Part shown: piece after piece, positions 54,630 through 62,801 of the stretch
Numbering within the stretch: position 1 is the first letter of the stretch
Layout: each line of letters starts with the position of its first letter
NCBI GenBank assembly: GCA_002494885.1
Contig: DACV01000007.1
Location: 78,990 to 142,989, forward strand
DNA length: 64,000 nucleotides
Direction: 5' to 3'
Origin: Methanobacterium sp. UBA44
GTDB taxonomy: Archaea > Methanobacteriota > Methanobacteria > Methanobacteriales > Methanobacteriaceae
The notes under the pieces: model-generated
Database searches by the model: none
Told to the model about the DNA's origin: nothing
Seen by the model: the letters and a program-made list of their open reading frames with translations, nothing else
Made by a program: the position numbers and the translations under genes

Positions 54630-55694
54630 TTAGAAAGGTAATGATGAATAAATACCCTTCAATGTATAAGTTGCTGTATTCCAATTGGTAATAGTACCTA
54701 AAGTATTATAATAACTTATAGCATCCGCATTATACCATTTACCGTCTACATATATCTGTGCCCAGACGTGTCCATATGTATCTCCACTGTTAAATTTACA
54801 GGTGCCGTGTACGTATCTTGCTGGTATTCCACAAGCTCTTGCAAGTGCAATTACAAGATGTGCATGGTCACAGCAGTTTCCTCTCATGTCTCTTAATGTA
54901 ACTGCAGCTCCACGTTGTGTATTGAAATAGAATGAATAAGCCAGGTTGTCCCTTACAAATTCAAAAACACTTTTAGCTTTTTCCATGGTAGTTTGATTTC
55001 TGGTTACATTAATATAAGGTTGATATTCATTTAATGCCTTCTGATAATTGGCATAATCCTGTAAATATTGTGTATATGTCTGATTTGCTGCCAGATAATT
55101 GGTATAATTTGTATTTGATTCATTCCAGGCATTCCATGCTTCCTGATATTCAGTTTCACATCCACCAAAATCGGTTAGTGTGGGTTCAATGCCCGGTTCT
55201 TGAACTTCTGCTGGTTTTTCTACTACTGCCGGCACTTCTGGTGCGGGATCTGTATTATTTAATGTTTCTGTAATTGGAGAGCTTAATTCTCTTGCTTTGT
55301 TCAGCACATTGGGATCTGTCGGTTGACAGTTTGCTGATGGTGCTTTACATTCTGCTGGAGGAATATCTCTTACTTTGTATGTCCTGTAAACGGTTTTATA
55401 ATAATATTTGTATACATAACTGTACTTTGTTTTGTATTTGGTTCTCCATTTGCCTTTTTTCTTGTATCTTACTTTGACTTTTATTTTTTTCCTTATTTTG
55501 TAAGAAACTTTGATTTTTTCTTTAACAGTCACAGTATAATCTGCTTTTACTTCTAAAAAGTTCTTATTTTCTATTGAGTTATCTATTGCATTATTTTCTG
55601 ATACATAGGGGTCGTCAATATCAGCAGATGTGGGAAAAACGCAAAGGAATATGCTTAATGATAGTAGCAATGCGGAAATCCATTGTCGCTTAAT
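54630..55694 (-). CDS. Secreted transglutaminase-like cysteine protease-fold protein
   Basis: A signal peptide (KRQWISALLLSLSIFLCVF), then a Lys/Tyr-rich segment (about 60-115, pattern KVRYKKKGKWRTKYKTKY), a Pro/Glu-rich spacer, an Asn/Tyr/Gln-rich helical stretch, and a C-terminal transglutaminase domain with Cys (MRGNCCDHAHLVIALARACG), His (YGHVWAQIY) and Asp (WYNADA). The triad resembles pseudomurein endoisopeptidases, so a wall or adhesin role is plausible. The conventional start is the TTG at 55670, but it lacks a ribosome-binding site and removes the basic signal-peptide end. GGAGG at 55702-55706 is ideally spaced for an ATT at 55694, which I use. Confidence 0.75.
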   Translation of the reverse strand: MKRQWISALLLSLSIFLCVFPTSADIDDPYVSENNAIDNSIENKNFLEVKADYTVTVKEKIKVSYKIRKKIKVKVRYKKKGKWRTKYKTKYSYVYKYYYKTVYRTYKVRDIPPAECKAPSANCQPTDPNVLNKARELSSPITETLNNTDPAPEVPAVVEKPAEVQEPGIEPTLTDFGGCETEYQEAWNAWNESNTNYTNYLAANQTYTQYLQDYANYQKALNEYQPYINVTRNQTTMEKAKSVFEFVRDNLAYSFYFNTQRGAAVTLRDMRGNCCDHAHLVIALARACGIPARYVHGTCKFNSGDTYGHVWAQIYVDGKWYNADAISYYNTLGTITNWNTATYTLKGIYSSLPF

Positions 55695-56195
55695 TTTACC
55701 GCCTCCATGCCTTAATAGCCAAATCTATCATTTAAGACTTCTTAAGACATTAAAATATTCGTTTTTAAACTATATATAAATGTTTTGATCCAGTTTTGCA
55801 AAAGAGACACATATAAAGTCCGTTTTACGATTTAAGACGTGCTAATAAGGCATGATTATTCTAATACTTTAATAAAATACTTTAGTTTTTATTTTTACCT
55901 GTATATTTATACTTAAAATAATTTTTAAAAACTAAAATATAATTAGGGATTTTAATAAGGTTCCTTAAACATGTGAATTATTAAAAATTGAAAATACAGT
56001 ACATACGGCATTATTATAATTCATAACCGATTAAATATAAATATAAATATAAATACAAAAATAGACCTATTATCATAATTAAGTCTAATTTTATGATTAT
56101 GAATTTAAATAAATCATATTAAAAGTTTTTAATTAAAAATTATACATTAATAAAAAAAGAAAAAGAATTTAAGTATTAATTAATGTCTGAATAAT
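55695..56195. other. Non-coding gap with short A/T tandem repeat
   Basis: About 500 bp. Contains the transglutaminase promoter (a TTTATATATAG-type box on the - strand near 55770) and a TATAAA-type microsatellite of four units (56032-56055). No ORF or other structure seen. Confidence 0.4.
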
Positions 56196-57056
56196 TTAAT
56201 AACTATATTCAGCTTCTTCAGGAATCATATCTTTTAGATCCATGTAAAGATAGGTTAAAATCAGTGCAAAATATGGTGTTACCAGGGCTTGCACTATAAT
56301 ATTTATTATTATACCCAAAATGAATCCAATTATAGGAAATATTCCTAAAAGACCAGTTCCAAGTCCAACAACAAAGCTAATTGCAGCTATAATTATAGCA
56401 TTAATAATAAGGACTACAATTACTTCAAAAAAGTTCTTTTTAACCAGTTTAAAACTTTCTTTAAAGGATTCAATTATGGACTTTTTATTGATAACAACTG
56501 ATTGATAGGTAAATATAAAGAATAAATAAACACCAATAAACAATATTAATGTTATTAATCCTCCAATTATAAATCCTATTAGATTTAAAGTAGTGTTTGA
56601 ATCAGTTGCTATTAAAATTATTCCTAATATAAGCGGTATCATAGAAATAACAATTAAAATACCAAATATAAGACTTACTGCCAGTATTTTAAGTAAATAT
56701 TTTTTTCCATATTTTAATGCAACATCTAAATCAGGTTTTTCGCCTAAAACTATCTTCTTTGACATGCCTAATGTTGCAGCATTTATAATACCAGATATAA
56801 TCCATGCAATAATTATAACCATGATCATTATTCCTATAAATATTAAAGAAGTCCCTAAATCAGGAGTGTTCAATGCAGATGTTGAGGTCTGATTATAATT
56901 AAAAATATTAGAACCATAAAGACCAAATATTCCTAAAAATAGCGCTCCATAAGTAACAACATATATTATAAAGTGTCCAATAAGAGATGGAATCGCAAGC
57001 ATAGGATTCTTTGTAAAGCCATTGATGGACTCTGAGTAATAAGAACCTGTATCCAT
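56196..57056 (-). CDS. Polytopic membrane protein (DUF4013-like)
   Basis: 286 residues with about six transmembrane segments, rich in Ile/Gly (for example GLGTGLLGIFPIIGFILGII). Patterns such as KKNFFEVIVVLIINAIIIAA and TPYFALILTYLYMDLKD near the C-terminus are those of DUF4013/glycerophosphodiester-phosphodiesterase-type membrane domains. Function unknown. Monocistronic. Confidence 0.6.
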   Translation of the reverse strand: MDTGSYYSESINGFTKNPMLAIPSLIGHFIIYVVTYGALFLGIFGLYGSNIFNYNQTSTSALNTPDLGTSLIFIGIMIMVIIIAWIISGIINAATLGMSKKIVLGEKPDLDVALKYGKKYLLKILAVSLIFGILIVISMIPLILGIILIATDSNTTLNLIGFIIGGLITLILFIGVYLFFIFTYQSVVINKKSIIESFKESFKLVKKNFFEVIVVLIINAIIIAAISFVVGLGTGLLGIFPIIGFILGIIINIIVQALVTPYFALILTYLYMDLKDMIPEEAEYSY

Positions 57057-57269
57057 AAAATACCTCCATTTATTTTTAATTATAGGTAGTGATCAGTCAT
57101 ATAAATAATATATTATTTTATTCTGCAAGCTATATTACTGAAAATTAAAATAACCAGGACACTTTAAAGTTAAAAAAATTAATTATATGGTTATTATCAA
57201 TTTAAAAATAAATTATTTGTTAAAAAATTAAAATTTTATATATTAAACGTTGAAAACTGATAAAAGATA

Positions 57270-57779
57270 TTATTTCTCAATTTTCTCCCAGATGGATTTA
57301 TCATCTTCTTTAAAGGATTTAACATAATTTTTCCTTTCTAAATTCCTTAAAATGCTGTTAAAATTATCAAAAGAGAGTTCTTTGAATCCTATATTCAGAA
57401 TATGATTATAATGATCTTCTGTAGTGCCTTTATCTCCTTTTAATAATTGATAAACCTGTGATTGGAACGAAGTTAGATCTTTTTTTGGTCTGGCAGTAAT
57501 GGCATCAAAATGAAGCTTAATTTTTTTAAGATCTTCCATTTCAGCATCTTTTTCGTTTAAAAGTCTTGTAAAATTAAGTAACTCTCCTTCATTCTCTTTT
57601 AAACTTTTTTCAAGCTCCAGAATACGTTTATCTTTTTCTTTCATTAATTCTGAATCCACTTTGGACTTTGATTCATTCTGGCATTTTTTAAGGTCAATCT
57701 TTAATTTACTAATCTCCAGTAAACATGCTTTAACCAGTTGCCTCAACTGTTCGGTTTCTTTATCTTTAAGGATAGGCAT
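57270..57779 (-). CDS. Coiled-coil protein with C-terminal winged-helix-like part
   Basis: 169 residues. Residues about 5-95 are heptad-like and highly charged. The remainder (FQSQVYQLLKGDKGTTEDHY, then FNSILRNLERKNYVKSF) reads like a winged helix. It may be a DNA-binding regulator, but no family was recognised. Confidence 0.55.
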   Translation of the reverse strand: MPILKDKETEQLRQLVKACLLEISKLKIDLKKCQNESKSKVDSELMKEKDKRILELEKSLKENEGELLNFTRLLNEKDAEMEDLKKIKLHFDAITARPKKDLTSFQSQVYQLLKGDKGTTEDHYNHILNIGFKELSFDNFNSILRNLERKNYVKSFKEDDKSIWEKIEK

Positions 57780-57991
57780 ATTATCAATATAATTTATATT
57801 AGAACTTATTTTTAAGTTTAATGATTTAAGTTTTCAATACCAGGATATTTAGTTGGAACATTCCAATTGAATTAATAGTTTTTATTAATTATATTTAAAT
57901 TTCAATCAGTTAATGGTAATTTCAACTCATTTTATATTATTATAATTTGAATTAATCCAATTAAATCGATAAATCATGAATTAAAGTAATA

Positions 57992-58597
57992 TTACGACTT
58001 AGAATTAAAAGATTTCAGTTTATCTAATAATTGATTGACTCCATTTAAGATATTGTCTTCATATCTTAAAATAAGTAAAGAAACTGAAATTCCAAATAAT
58101 GCCCCAAAAATCACGTCTAATGGATAATGAACCCCAAGATAAATCCTTGAAAATCCAACCAAACATGCTAAAGCCATGAAAAGGTACCAGTGACCGTATT
58201 TCTTGCTAAAAATTGTACACGCTGCAAATATTACAGTACTGTGCCCTGAAGGGAAAGAGTAATTAGTAACGCTGAAAAATGAATGCCCTGCACTTGATAT
58301 TAAATTTATTCCATTATGGACAATAAACGGCCTTGGTCTTTCAAAGATTAATTTTAAAAATTCATTTGCAAAAAAACTTAACAATACAGCTATTAAACAT
58401 AATATGGCTGTTTTTTTGGCTTTTTCACCACCAATAAAATAGAGCAATCCACATCCAATGATCCAGTATTCTTTAACACCAAACTCAGAAATAACAGGCA
58501 TAATTAAAGTTAGAATATAATAATTCATCTTTACATTTATTAAATAAAAAAGAGCAAAGTCAAAATTATTAACTGTTCCTATCAGACCTTCTAACAT
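57992..58597 (-). CDS. PAP2-family membrane phosphatase
   Basis: 201 residues, five or six transmembrane segments. The three catalytic motifs are intact: KLIFERPRP, FPSGHS and SRIYLGVHYPLD. It could dephosphorylate polyprenyl diphosphate or another lipid phosphate at the outer face of the membrane. No undecaprenyl-specific feature is evident. Confidence 0.88.
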   Translation of the reverse strand: MLEGLIGTVNNFDFALFYLINVKMNYYILTLIMPVISEFGVKEYWIIGCGLLYFIGGEKAKKTAILCLIAVLLSFFANEFLKLIFERPRPFIVHNGINLISSAGHSFFSVTNYSFPSGHSTVIFAACTIFSKKYGHWYLFMALACLVGFSRIYLGVHYPLDVIFGALFGISVSLLILRYEDNILNGVNQLLDKLKSFNSKS

Positions 58598-58659
58598 TTT
58601 TTCACAGGTTTATCCACATTTTAAATAAAAATAGCAACAAAAAAAGAAAAAATATAAAT

Positions 58660-59703
58660 TTACATTATCTCAGATATGAGCTCTGCATTCAAAATAGAAG
58701 CTCCTGCAGCCCCTCTAATTGTATTATGTCCAACCAAAACATATCTAAGACTATTATTAAATGCAGCATCCTTCCTAACCCTCCCCACAGTAACAGCCAT
58801 ACCATTATCACTATTTCTATCCATCCTTGGTTGTGGTCTGTTTTCTTCTTCTCTGATTATTACTGGATTTTCTGGTGCAGAATAGAGATTCAGTTTCTGA
58901 GGAAGCCCTTTAAATTCATTTAATGATTTTTTAATATCATCAATTTCAAAGCCCTCTTCCATTTCAATGAAAACAGCTTCTGTATGGCCATCAACAACTG
59001 CAACCCTGTGGCATGAAGCGCTTACTCCAAAAGTTGCCGGTGTAACAGTTTCACCATCGAAATCGCCCAGTAAATGAAGGGTTTCAGTTTCCATTTTCTC
59101 TTCTTCGCCACCTATAAAAGGTACTAGATTATCTACAATTGCCATAGAAGGAACACCATTATATCCGGCGCCTGAAACAGCTTGCATAGTTGAAACATAA
59201 ACTCTTTTTATATCAAACTGATCGTAAAGAGGTTTTAATGTTATTGTAAGCGCTATAGTTGAACAATTAGGATTGGTTACTACAAATCCATCCCATCCTC
59301 TGTTTTTCTGCTGAAGCTCAACCATATCCAGATGTTCTGGATTAACTTCCGGTATTACCAGAGGTACATCTGGTTCCATCCTCATAGCACTTGCATTTGA
59401 TGCTACAACGCATGATTTGGCAAACTTAGGCTCTACAACTGCTGCAGTATCTGCTGGAAGTGCCGAAAAAACAATATCTACATCCTTAGCTTCGTTAGGG
59501 TCTGTATCTACTACTATTATATCTTTTACACTTTCTGGTATTTTACTGTCAAGATACCATGTTGCTGCGTCTTCATATCTTTTTCCTGCTGATCTTGCAG
59601 ATGCTGTAAGAGCAGTGATTTCAAACTTTGGATGTTCTGCCAATAGTTCGATGAACCTCTGCCCAACCATTCCAGTTGCTCCGAGAATACCTACGTTTAC
59701 CAT
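58660..59703 (-). CDS. asd: Aspartate-semialdehyde dehydrogenase
   Basis: Reduces aspartyl phosphate to the semialdehyde, the branch point to lysine, threonine and methionine. NADP site GILGATGMVGQRF; catalytic Cys in VTNPNCSTIALT (near residue 150); catalytic His in SASCHRVAVVDGH. Archaeal/fungal-type length (347 residues). An upstream in-frame GTG lies within GGTGA, so the ATG at 59703 is the start. Last gene of the lysine cluster. Confidence 0.95.
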   Translation of the reverse strand: MVNVGILGATGMVGQRFIELLAEHPKFEITALTASARSAGKRYEDAATWYLDSKIPESVKDIIVVDTDPNEAKDVDIVFSALPADTAAVVEPKFAKSCVVASNASAMRMEPDVPLVIPEVNPEHLDMVELQQKNRGWDGFVVTNPNCSTIALTITLKPLYDQFDIKRVYVSTMQAVSGAGYNGVPSMAIVDNLVPFIGGEEEKMETETLHLLGDFDGETVTPATFGVSASCHRVAVVDGHTEAVFIEMEEGFEIDDIKKSLNEFKGLPQKLNLYSAPENPVIIREEENRPQPRMDRNSDNGMAVTVGRVRKDAAFNNSLRYVLVGHNTIRGAAGASILNAELISEIM

Positions 59704-59747
59704 ATAAATCACCTTATAATCATAAATTAGGAAGTATATATTTAAAT

Positions 59748-60911
59748 TTATTCCCCTTTACCTAAAAATTTTATTTTTCCATCATATTTTTGAAGTCCTA
59801 ACCTCAATTCACCATCATAGACTTTTGTGTATCCATTTACTATTTCAAAGGCCATACCTACATTAATTTTATTTTCAGGGACTATATTATCCCAGAGTTC
59901 CAGAATAATATTACCTGTATTATCTTTAATCTTAACAAGAGTCAATATTTTTGTACCCTGTTTATATTCGAGTTCAATTACATCTTCAATTTTAACAATT
60001 TCCCCTTTAATTTTAATTTGACTTAAGCCGCTTTTTAAACTATTTATATTGATATGTCTATTTATTGGAGAAAATCCTTTAATGGTAAATTCCCTGAATC
60101 CCTCTATTTTTCCAAGCTTTCCTGAAATTTCAACTTCATCCCCAATTTTAGAATATTTAAGCCTTTCATTTGTACCTATAAACTTGATAGCTATATCTTT
60201 TCTTGTCTTACCTAAAATATAAGCATTATTAGTATCTAAATATCCCAAAATTCCCCTGAACCTTACAGTTCCATCATCAGAAATATTGAATTTTTCTTCT
60301 TCTAAAATTTTTTTAAAGTCATTCTTGTGCCTCTGGAATATGCCTGATAAATGGTAGGATTTACAGGATAGTACGTATTTATTATCTGTATATTCCTCTG
60401 ATGTATTATGACTCCATAATCTTAAAAAAAATCCAACAGCTTCTTTTACTGCATTACTATCATTTGTAAAGATGTTTGCTTCAATTTGAGGTTTTCCTTC
60501 GTAGTTTCTGGTTGATCCAAGACCACTTCCAGTTAGATTTGAAGAGCCTACGATCATTTCCTTGTTATCGACAATTATCATCTTGGCATGGATGCTGTTG
60601 TTGTATTTTATGGATATATTTTCTTCAAAAATGTTTTTCCATCGTTCAACATCGTCTAATTGATGTAATCTTCGAACTACGTCCTCCCTTTCCAGCTTGG
60701 TTATTAGGTACACTTCTAAATTTTCGTTTTTAGATAATGCATTTTCAAATGGAATAACAAATTCTTCTCCAAGTGTAATCCATGGATAAACAATGTAAAT
60801 ATGATGTTTTGCCCTGCTTATAATATCATGAATTTTCCTTAAAGCACTCCTATCCTCCTTTAAGAAAGTAGGGACAAATTCAGTTACTGATTCGTGTTTC
60901 TTAAAAAGCAT
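59748..60911 (-). CDS. PLD-family protein fused to OB folds
   Basis: 387 residues. One phospholipase D-type motif, H108-x-K110-x4-D115-x6-GSSN (in NSIHAKMIIVDNKEMIVGSS), in the first 170 residues; PLD nucleases with one motif act as dimers. The C-terminal half has two OB-fold-like segments: about 205-275 (GRTRKDIAI-type strands ending EISGKLGKIEGFREFTIKG) and about 290-375 (IKGEIVKIEDVIEL ... VKIKDNTGNIILELWDN), the latter like RPA-type single-strand DNA binders. The combination suggests a nuclease or DNA-binding protein. It lies between dapB and asd, which have no functional link to it. Confidence 0.78.
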   Translation of the reverse strand: MLFKKHESVTEFVPTFLKEDRSALRKIHDIISRAKHHIYIVYPWITLGEEFVIPFENALSKNENLEVYLITKLEREDVVRRLHQLDDVERWKNIFEENISIKYNNSIHAKMIIVDNKEMIVGSSNLTGSGLGSTRNYEGKPQIEANIFTNDSNAVKEAVGFFLRLWSHNTSEEYTDNKYVLSCKSYHLSGIFQRHKNDFKKILEEEKFNISDDGTVRFRGILGYLDTNNAYILGKTRKDIAIKFIGTNERLKYSKIGDEVEISGKLGKIEGFREFTIKGFSPINRHININSLKSGLSQIKIKGEIVKIEDVIELEYKQGTKILTLVKIKDNTGNIILELWDNIVPENKINVGMAFEIVNGYTKVYDGELRLGLQKYDGKIKFLGKGE

Positions 60912-60947
60912 TTGCTTGCCTCAAAAATTAGGTATTATGATTTTCTA

Positions 60948-61769
60948 TTATTTTAGACCTAAAACATCGGTCATATCACTTATCTTACCTTCAGGTGCTC
61001 CAACAACATATCTAACAGCTTTAATTACTCCATTAACGAATGCCTGTCTACTGTGAGCTCTGTGAACTATTTCAATTCTTTCACCATCTCCTGCAAAAAG
61101 CACAGTGTGATCTCCTACTATGTCTCCTCCACGAACAGCATGCATTCCAATTTCTTCTTCAGTACGAGCACCTACTATCCCCTGTCGTCCATATACACAT
61201 ACATCATCCTTGTTTCTCCCAAGTTCATCTGCAATAATTTCAAAAGCCTTAACAGCAGTTCCTGATGGTGCATCAGCTTTATACTTGTGGTGAGCTTCAA
61301 TTATTTCTATATCGTAATCATTGAGAATACTGGCCAGATCCTTTAAGACTTTAAAGAATACATTAACTCCAACTGCCATATTTGGAGCTATTACTGCCTT
61401 TATTTTATTTTCTTCTATGGATTTTCTAATTTCAGTTATTTGATCGTCTGAAAATCCTGTTGTACCCACTACCACATTAACGTCGCACTGGGCTGATGTT
61501 TTGATTGTATCAACAGCGGCAGCAGCAATTGTGAAGTCAATTAAAGCATCAGGTTTCTTTTCCTTTAAAACCTCAGCGAGATTTTGAGCACCATTAACAG
61601 TAACATCAATATTTCCAACACCAATTACTTCACCTACATCTTTTCCTTCTAATGGAGTATTTGGTGCCTCTATTGCTGCTACTACCTTCATATCATCCTG
61701 TTTTAATATGGTTTTTATTATTTTAGAACCCATTCTTCCACATGCGCCTGTTACAGCCACTCCAATCAT
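60948..61769 (-). CDS. dapB: 4-hydroxy-tetrahydrodipicolinate reductase
   Basis: NAD(P)-binding GVAVTGACGRMGSKI, the VVGTTGFSDDQ and NMAVGVNVFFK segments, and the catalytic IIEAHHKYKADAPSGTA are conserved (273 residues). A TTG at 61784 precedes GGAGG, but the ATG at 61769 after GGAGGTTGAT is the true start. The first of the hairpins at 61781 overlaps the beginning of that GGAGG box. Confidence 0.95.
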   Translation of the reverse strand: MIGVAVTGACGRMGSKIIKTILKQDDMKVVAAIEAPNTPLEGKDVGEVIGVGNIDVTVNGAQNLAEVLKEKKPDALIDFTIAAAAVDTIKTSAQCDVNVVVGTTGFSDDQITEIRKSIEENKIKAVIAPNMAVGVNVFFKVLKDLASILNDYDIEIIEAHHKYKADAPSGTAVKAFEIIADELGRNKDDVCVYGRQGIVGARTEEEIGMHAVRGGDIVGDHTVLFAGDGERIEIVHRAHSRQAFVNGVIKAVRYVVGAPEGKISDMTDVLGLK

Positions 61770-61780
61770 TTTATCAACCT

Positions 61781-61860
61781 CCAAAAAATTTTCTATTTTT
61801 TGGGTTAAAAAATCAAAGATTTTTTACGGTTACAGAGCTATGCTCCGTAAACATCAAAAT
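61781..61860. repeat. Cluster of AT-rich hairpins (copy 3)
   Basis: CCAAAAAAT/ATTTTTTGG (61781-61803, loop 5), TAAAAAATC/GATTTTTTA (loop AAA, 61806-61826), TTACG..GAGC/GCTC..CGTAA (61824-61850, inner loop TAT), followed by an AAATTATAATTT palindrome. They fill the gap between dapA and dapB. Confidence 0.72.
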
Positions 61861-61907
61861 TATAATTTCGACAGCCACAATTAAAATAAAGTAAAATGTT
61901 ACTTGAA

Positions 61908-62801
61908 TTAAATCAAATTAAGATTTTCAAGCACTTCTTTTAATTTAGCCTTACTTTCCTCTTTGAGAGGTGCAAGAGGCATTCTAACATGGCCTGCTGG
62001 CCTTCCCATCATATTTAAAGCTGTTTTAGCTGGAACTGGATTTGTCTCAATAAATAAGACTTTCATCAAATCATATAGTTCATAATGTGCTTTTGCAGCA
62101 AATTCAAAGTCACCAGCTAATGCATAATTTACCATTTGACTCATTCGAGCTGGATCTACGTTTCCAACTACGCTTATAACTCCTTTTGCTCCTATTGCAA
62201 TCATAGGAAGTGTAAGGTCATCATTTCCTGATAAAACTATAAATTTATCACTTTCACCTATTTCATCTACTTTTTTAATTATTTTAGACACTTTATCTAT
62301 GTCAGGATTTGCCTCCTTTATGGCAACTACATTATCCAACTGAGCTACTTTTCCAATGGTATCAACGTCTATATCGGTCCCTGTTCTGGAAGGAACGTTG
62401 TAAACAACTATTGGAATATTAGTATAATCATTCAGCAATTTATAGTGTTCATAAAGACCATGAGGTTGCGGCTTATTATAATAAGGTGTTATAACTAATG
62501 CAGCATCTGCCCCTATATCTTCTGCATGTTTTACAAGTCCAAGAGCTTCTTTAGATGAATTACTTCCAGCACCAGCAATAGTTGTAACTCTACCATTTAC
62601 CTCATCAATTAGAATATCAACTAGCTTACGATGTTCATCATGAGATACTGTAGCTGATTCTCCTGTGGTTCCAGCGGCTAATATCCCATTAACGCCCTTT
62701 TCTATCAAATAGTTTATGTTTTCACGGATTCCTTCCTCATCTATTTCATCATTTTCTTTGTATGGCGTTACCATAGCTACGGTTGTTCCTTCTAATTTCA
62801 T
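61908..62801 (-). CDS. dapA: 4-hydroxy-tetrahydrodipicolinate synthase
   Basis: Class I aldolase-type TIM barrel, 297 residues, condensing pyruvate with aspartate semialdehyde. AAGTTGESATVS holds the substrate-binding Thr pair, VYNVPSRTG the catalytic Tyr, and VAIKEANPD the Schiff-base Lys. The start overlaps the lysC stop by four bases (ATGA), so translation is coupled. Confidence 0.96.
   Translation of the reverse strand: MKLEGTTVAMVTPYKENDEIDEEGIRENINYLIEKGVNGILAAGTTGESATVSHDEHRKLVDILIDEVNGRVTTIAGAGSNSSKEALGLVKHAEDIGADAALVITPYYNKPQPHGLYEHYKLLNDYTNIPIVVYNVPSRTGTDIDVDTIGKVAQLDNVVAIKEANPDIDKVSKIIKKVDEIGESDKFIVLSGNDDLTLPMIAIGAKGVISVVGNVDPARMSQMVNYALAGDFEFAAKAHYELYDLMKVLFIETNPVPAKTALNMMGRPAGHVRMPLAPLKEESKAKLKEVLENLNLI

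Noticed and set aside
56032..56055. TATAAA microsatellite as a regulatory array
   Set aside because: Short simple repeat in AT-rich DNA, expected by chance or slippage.
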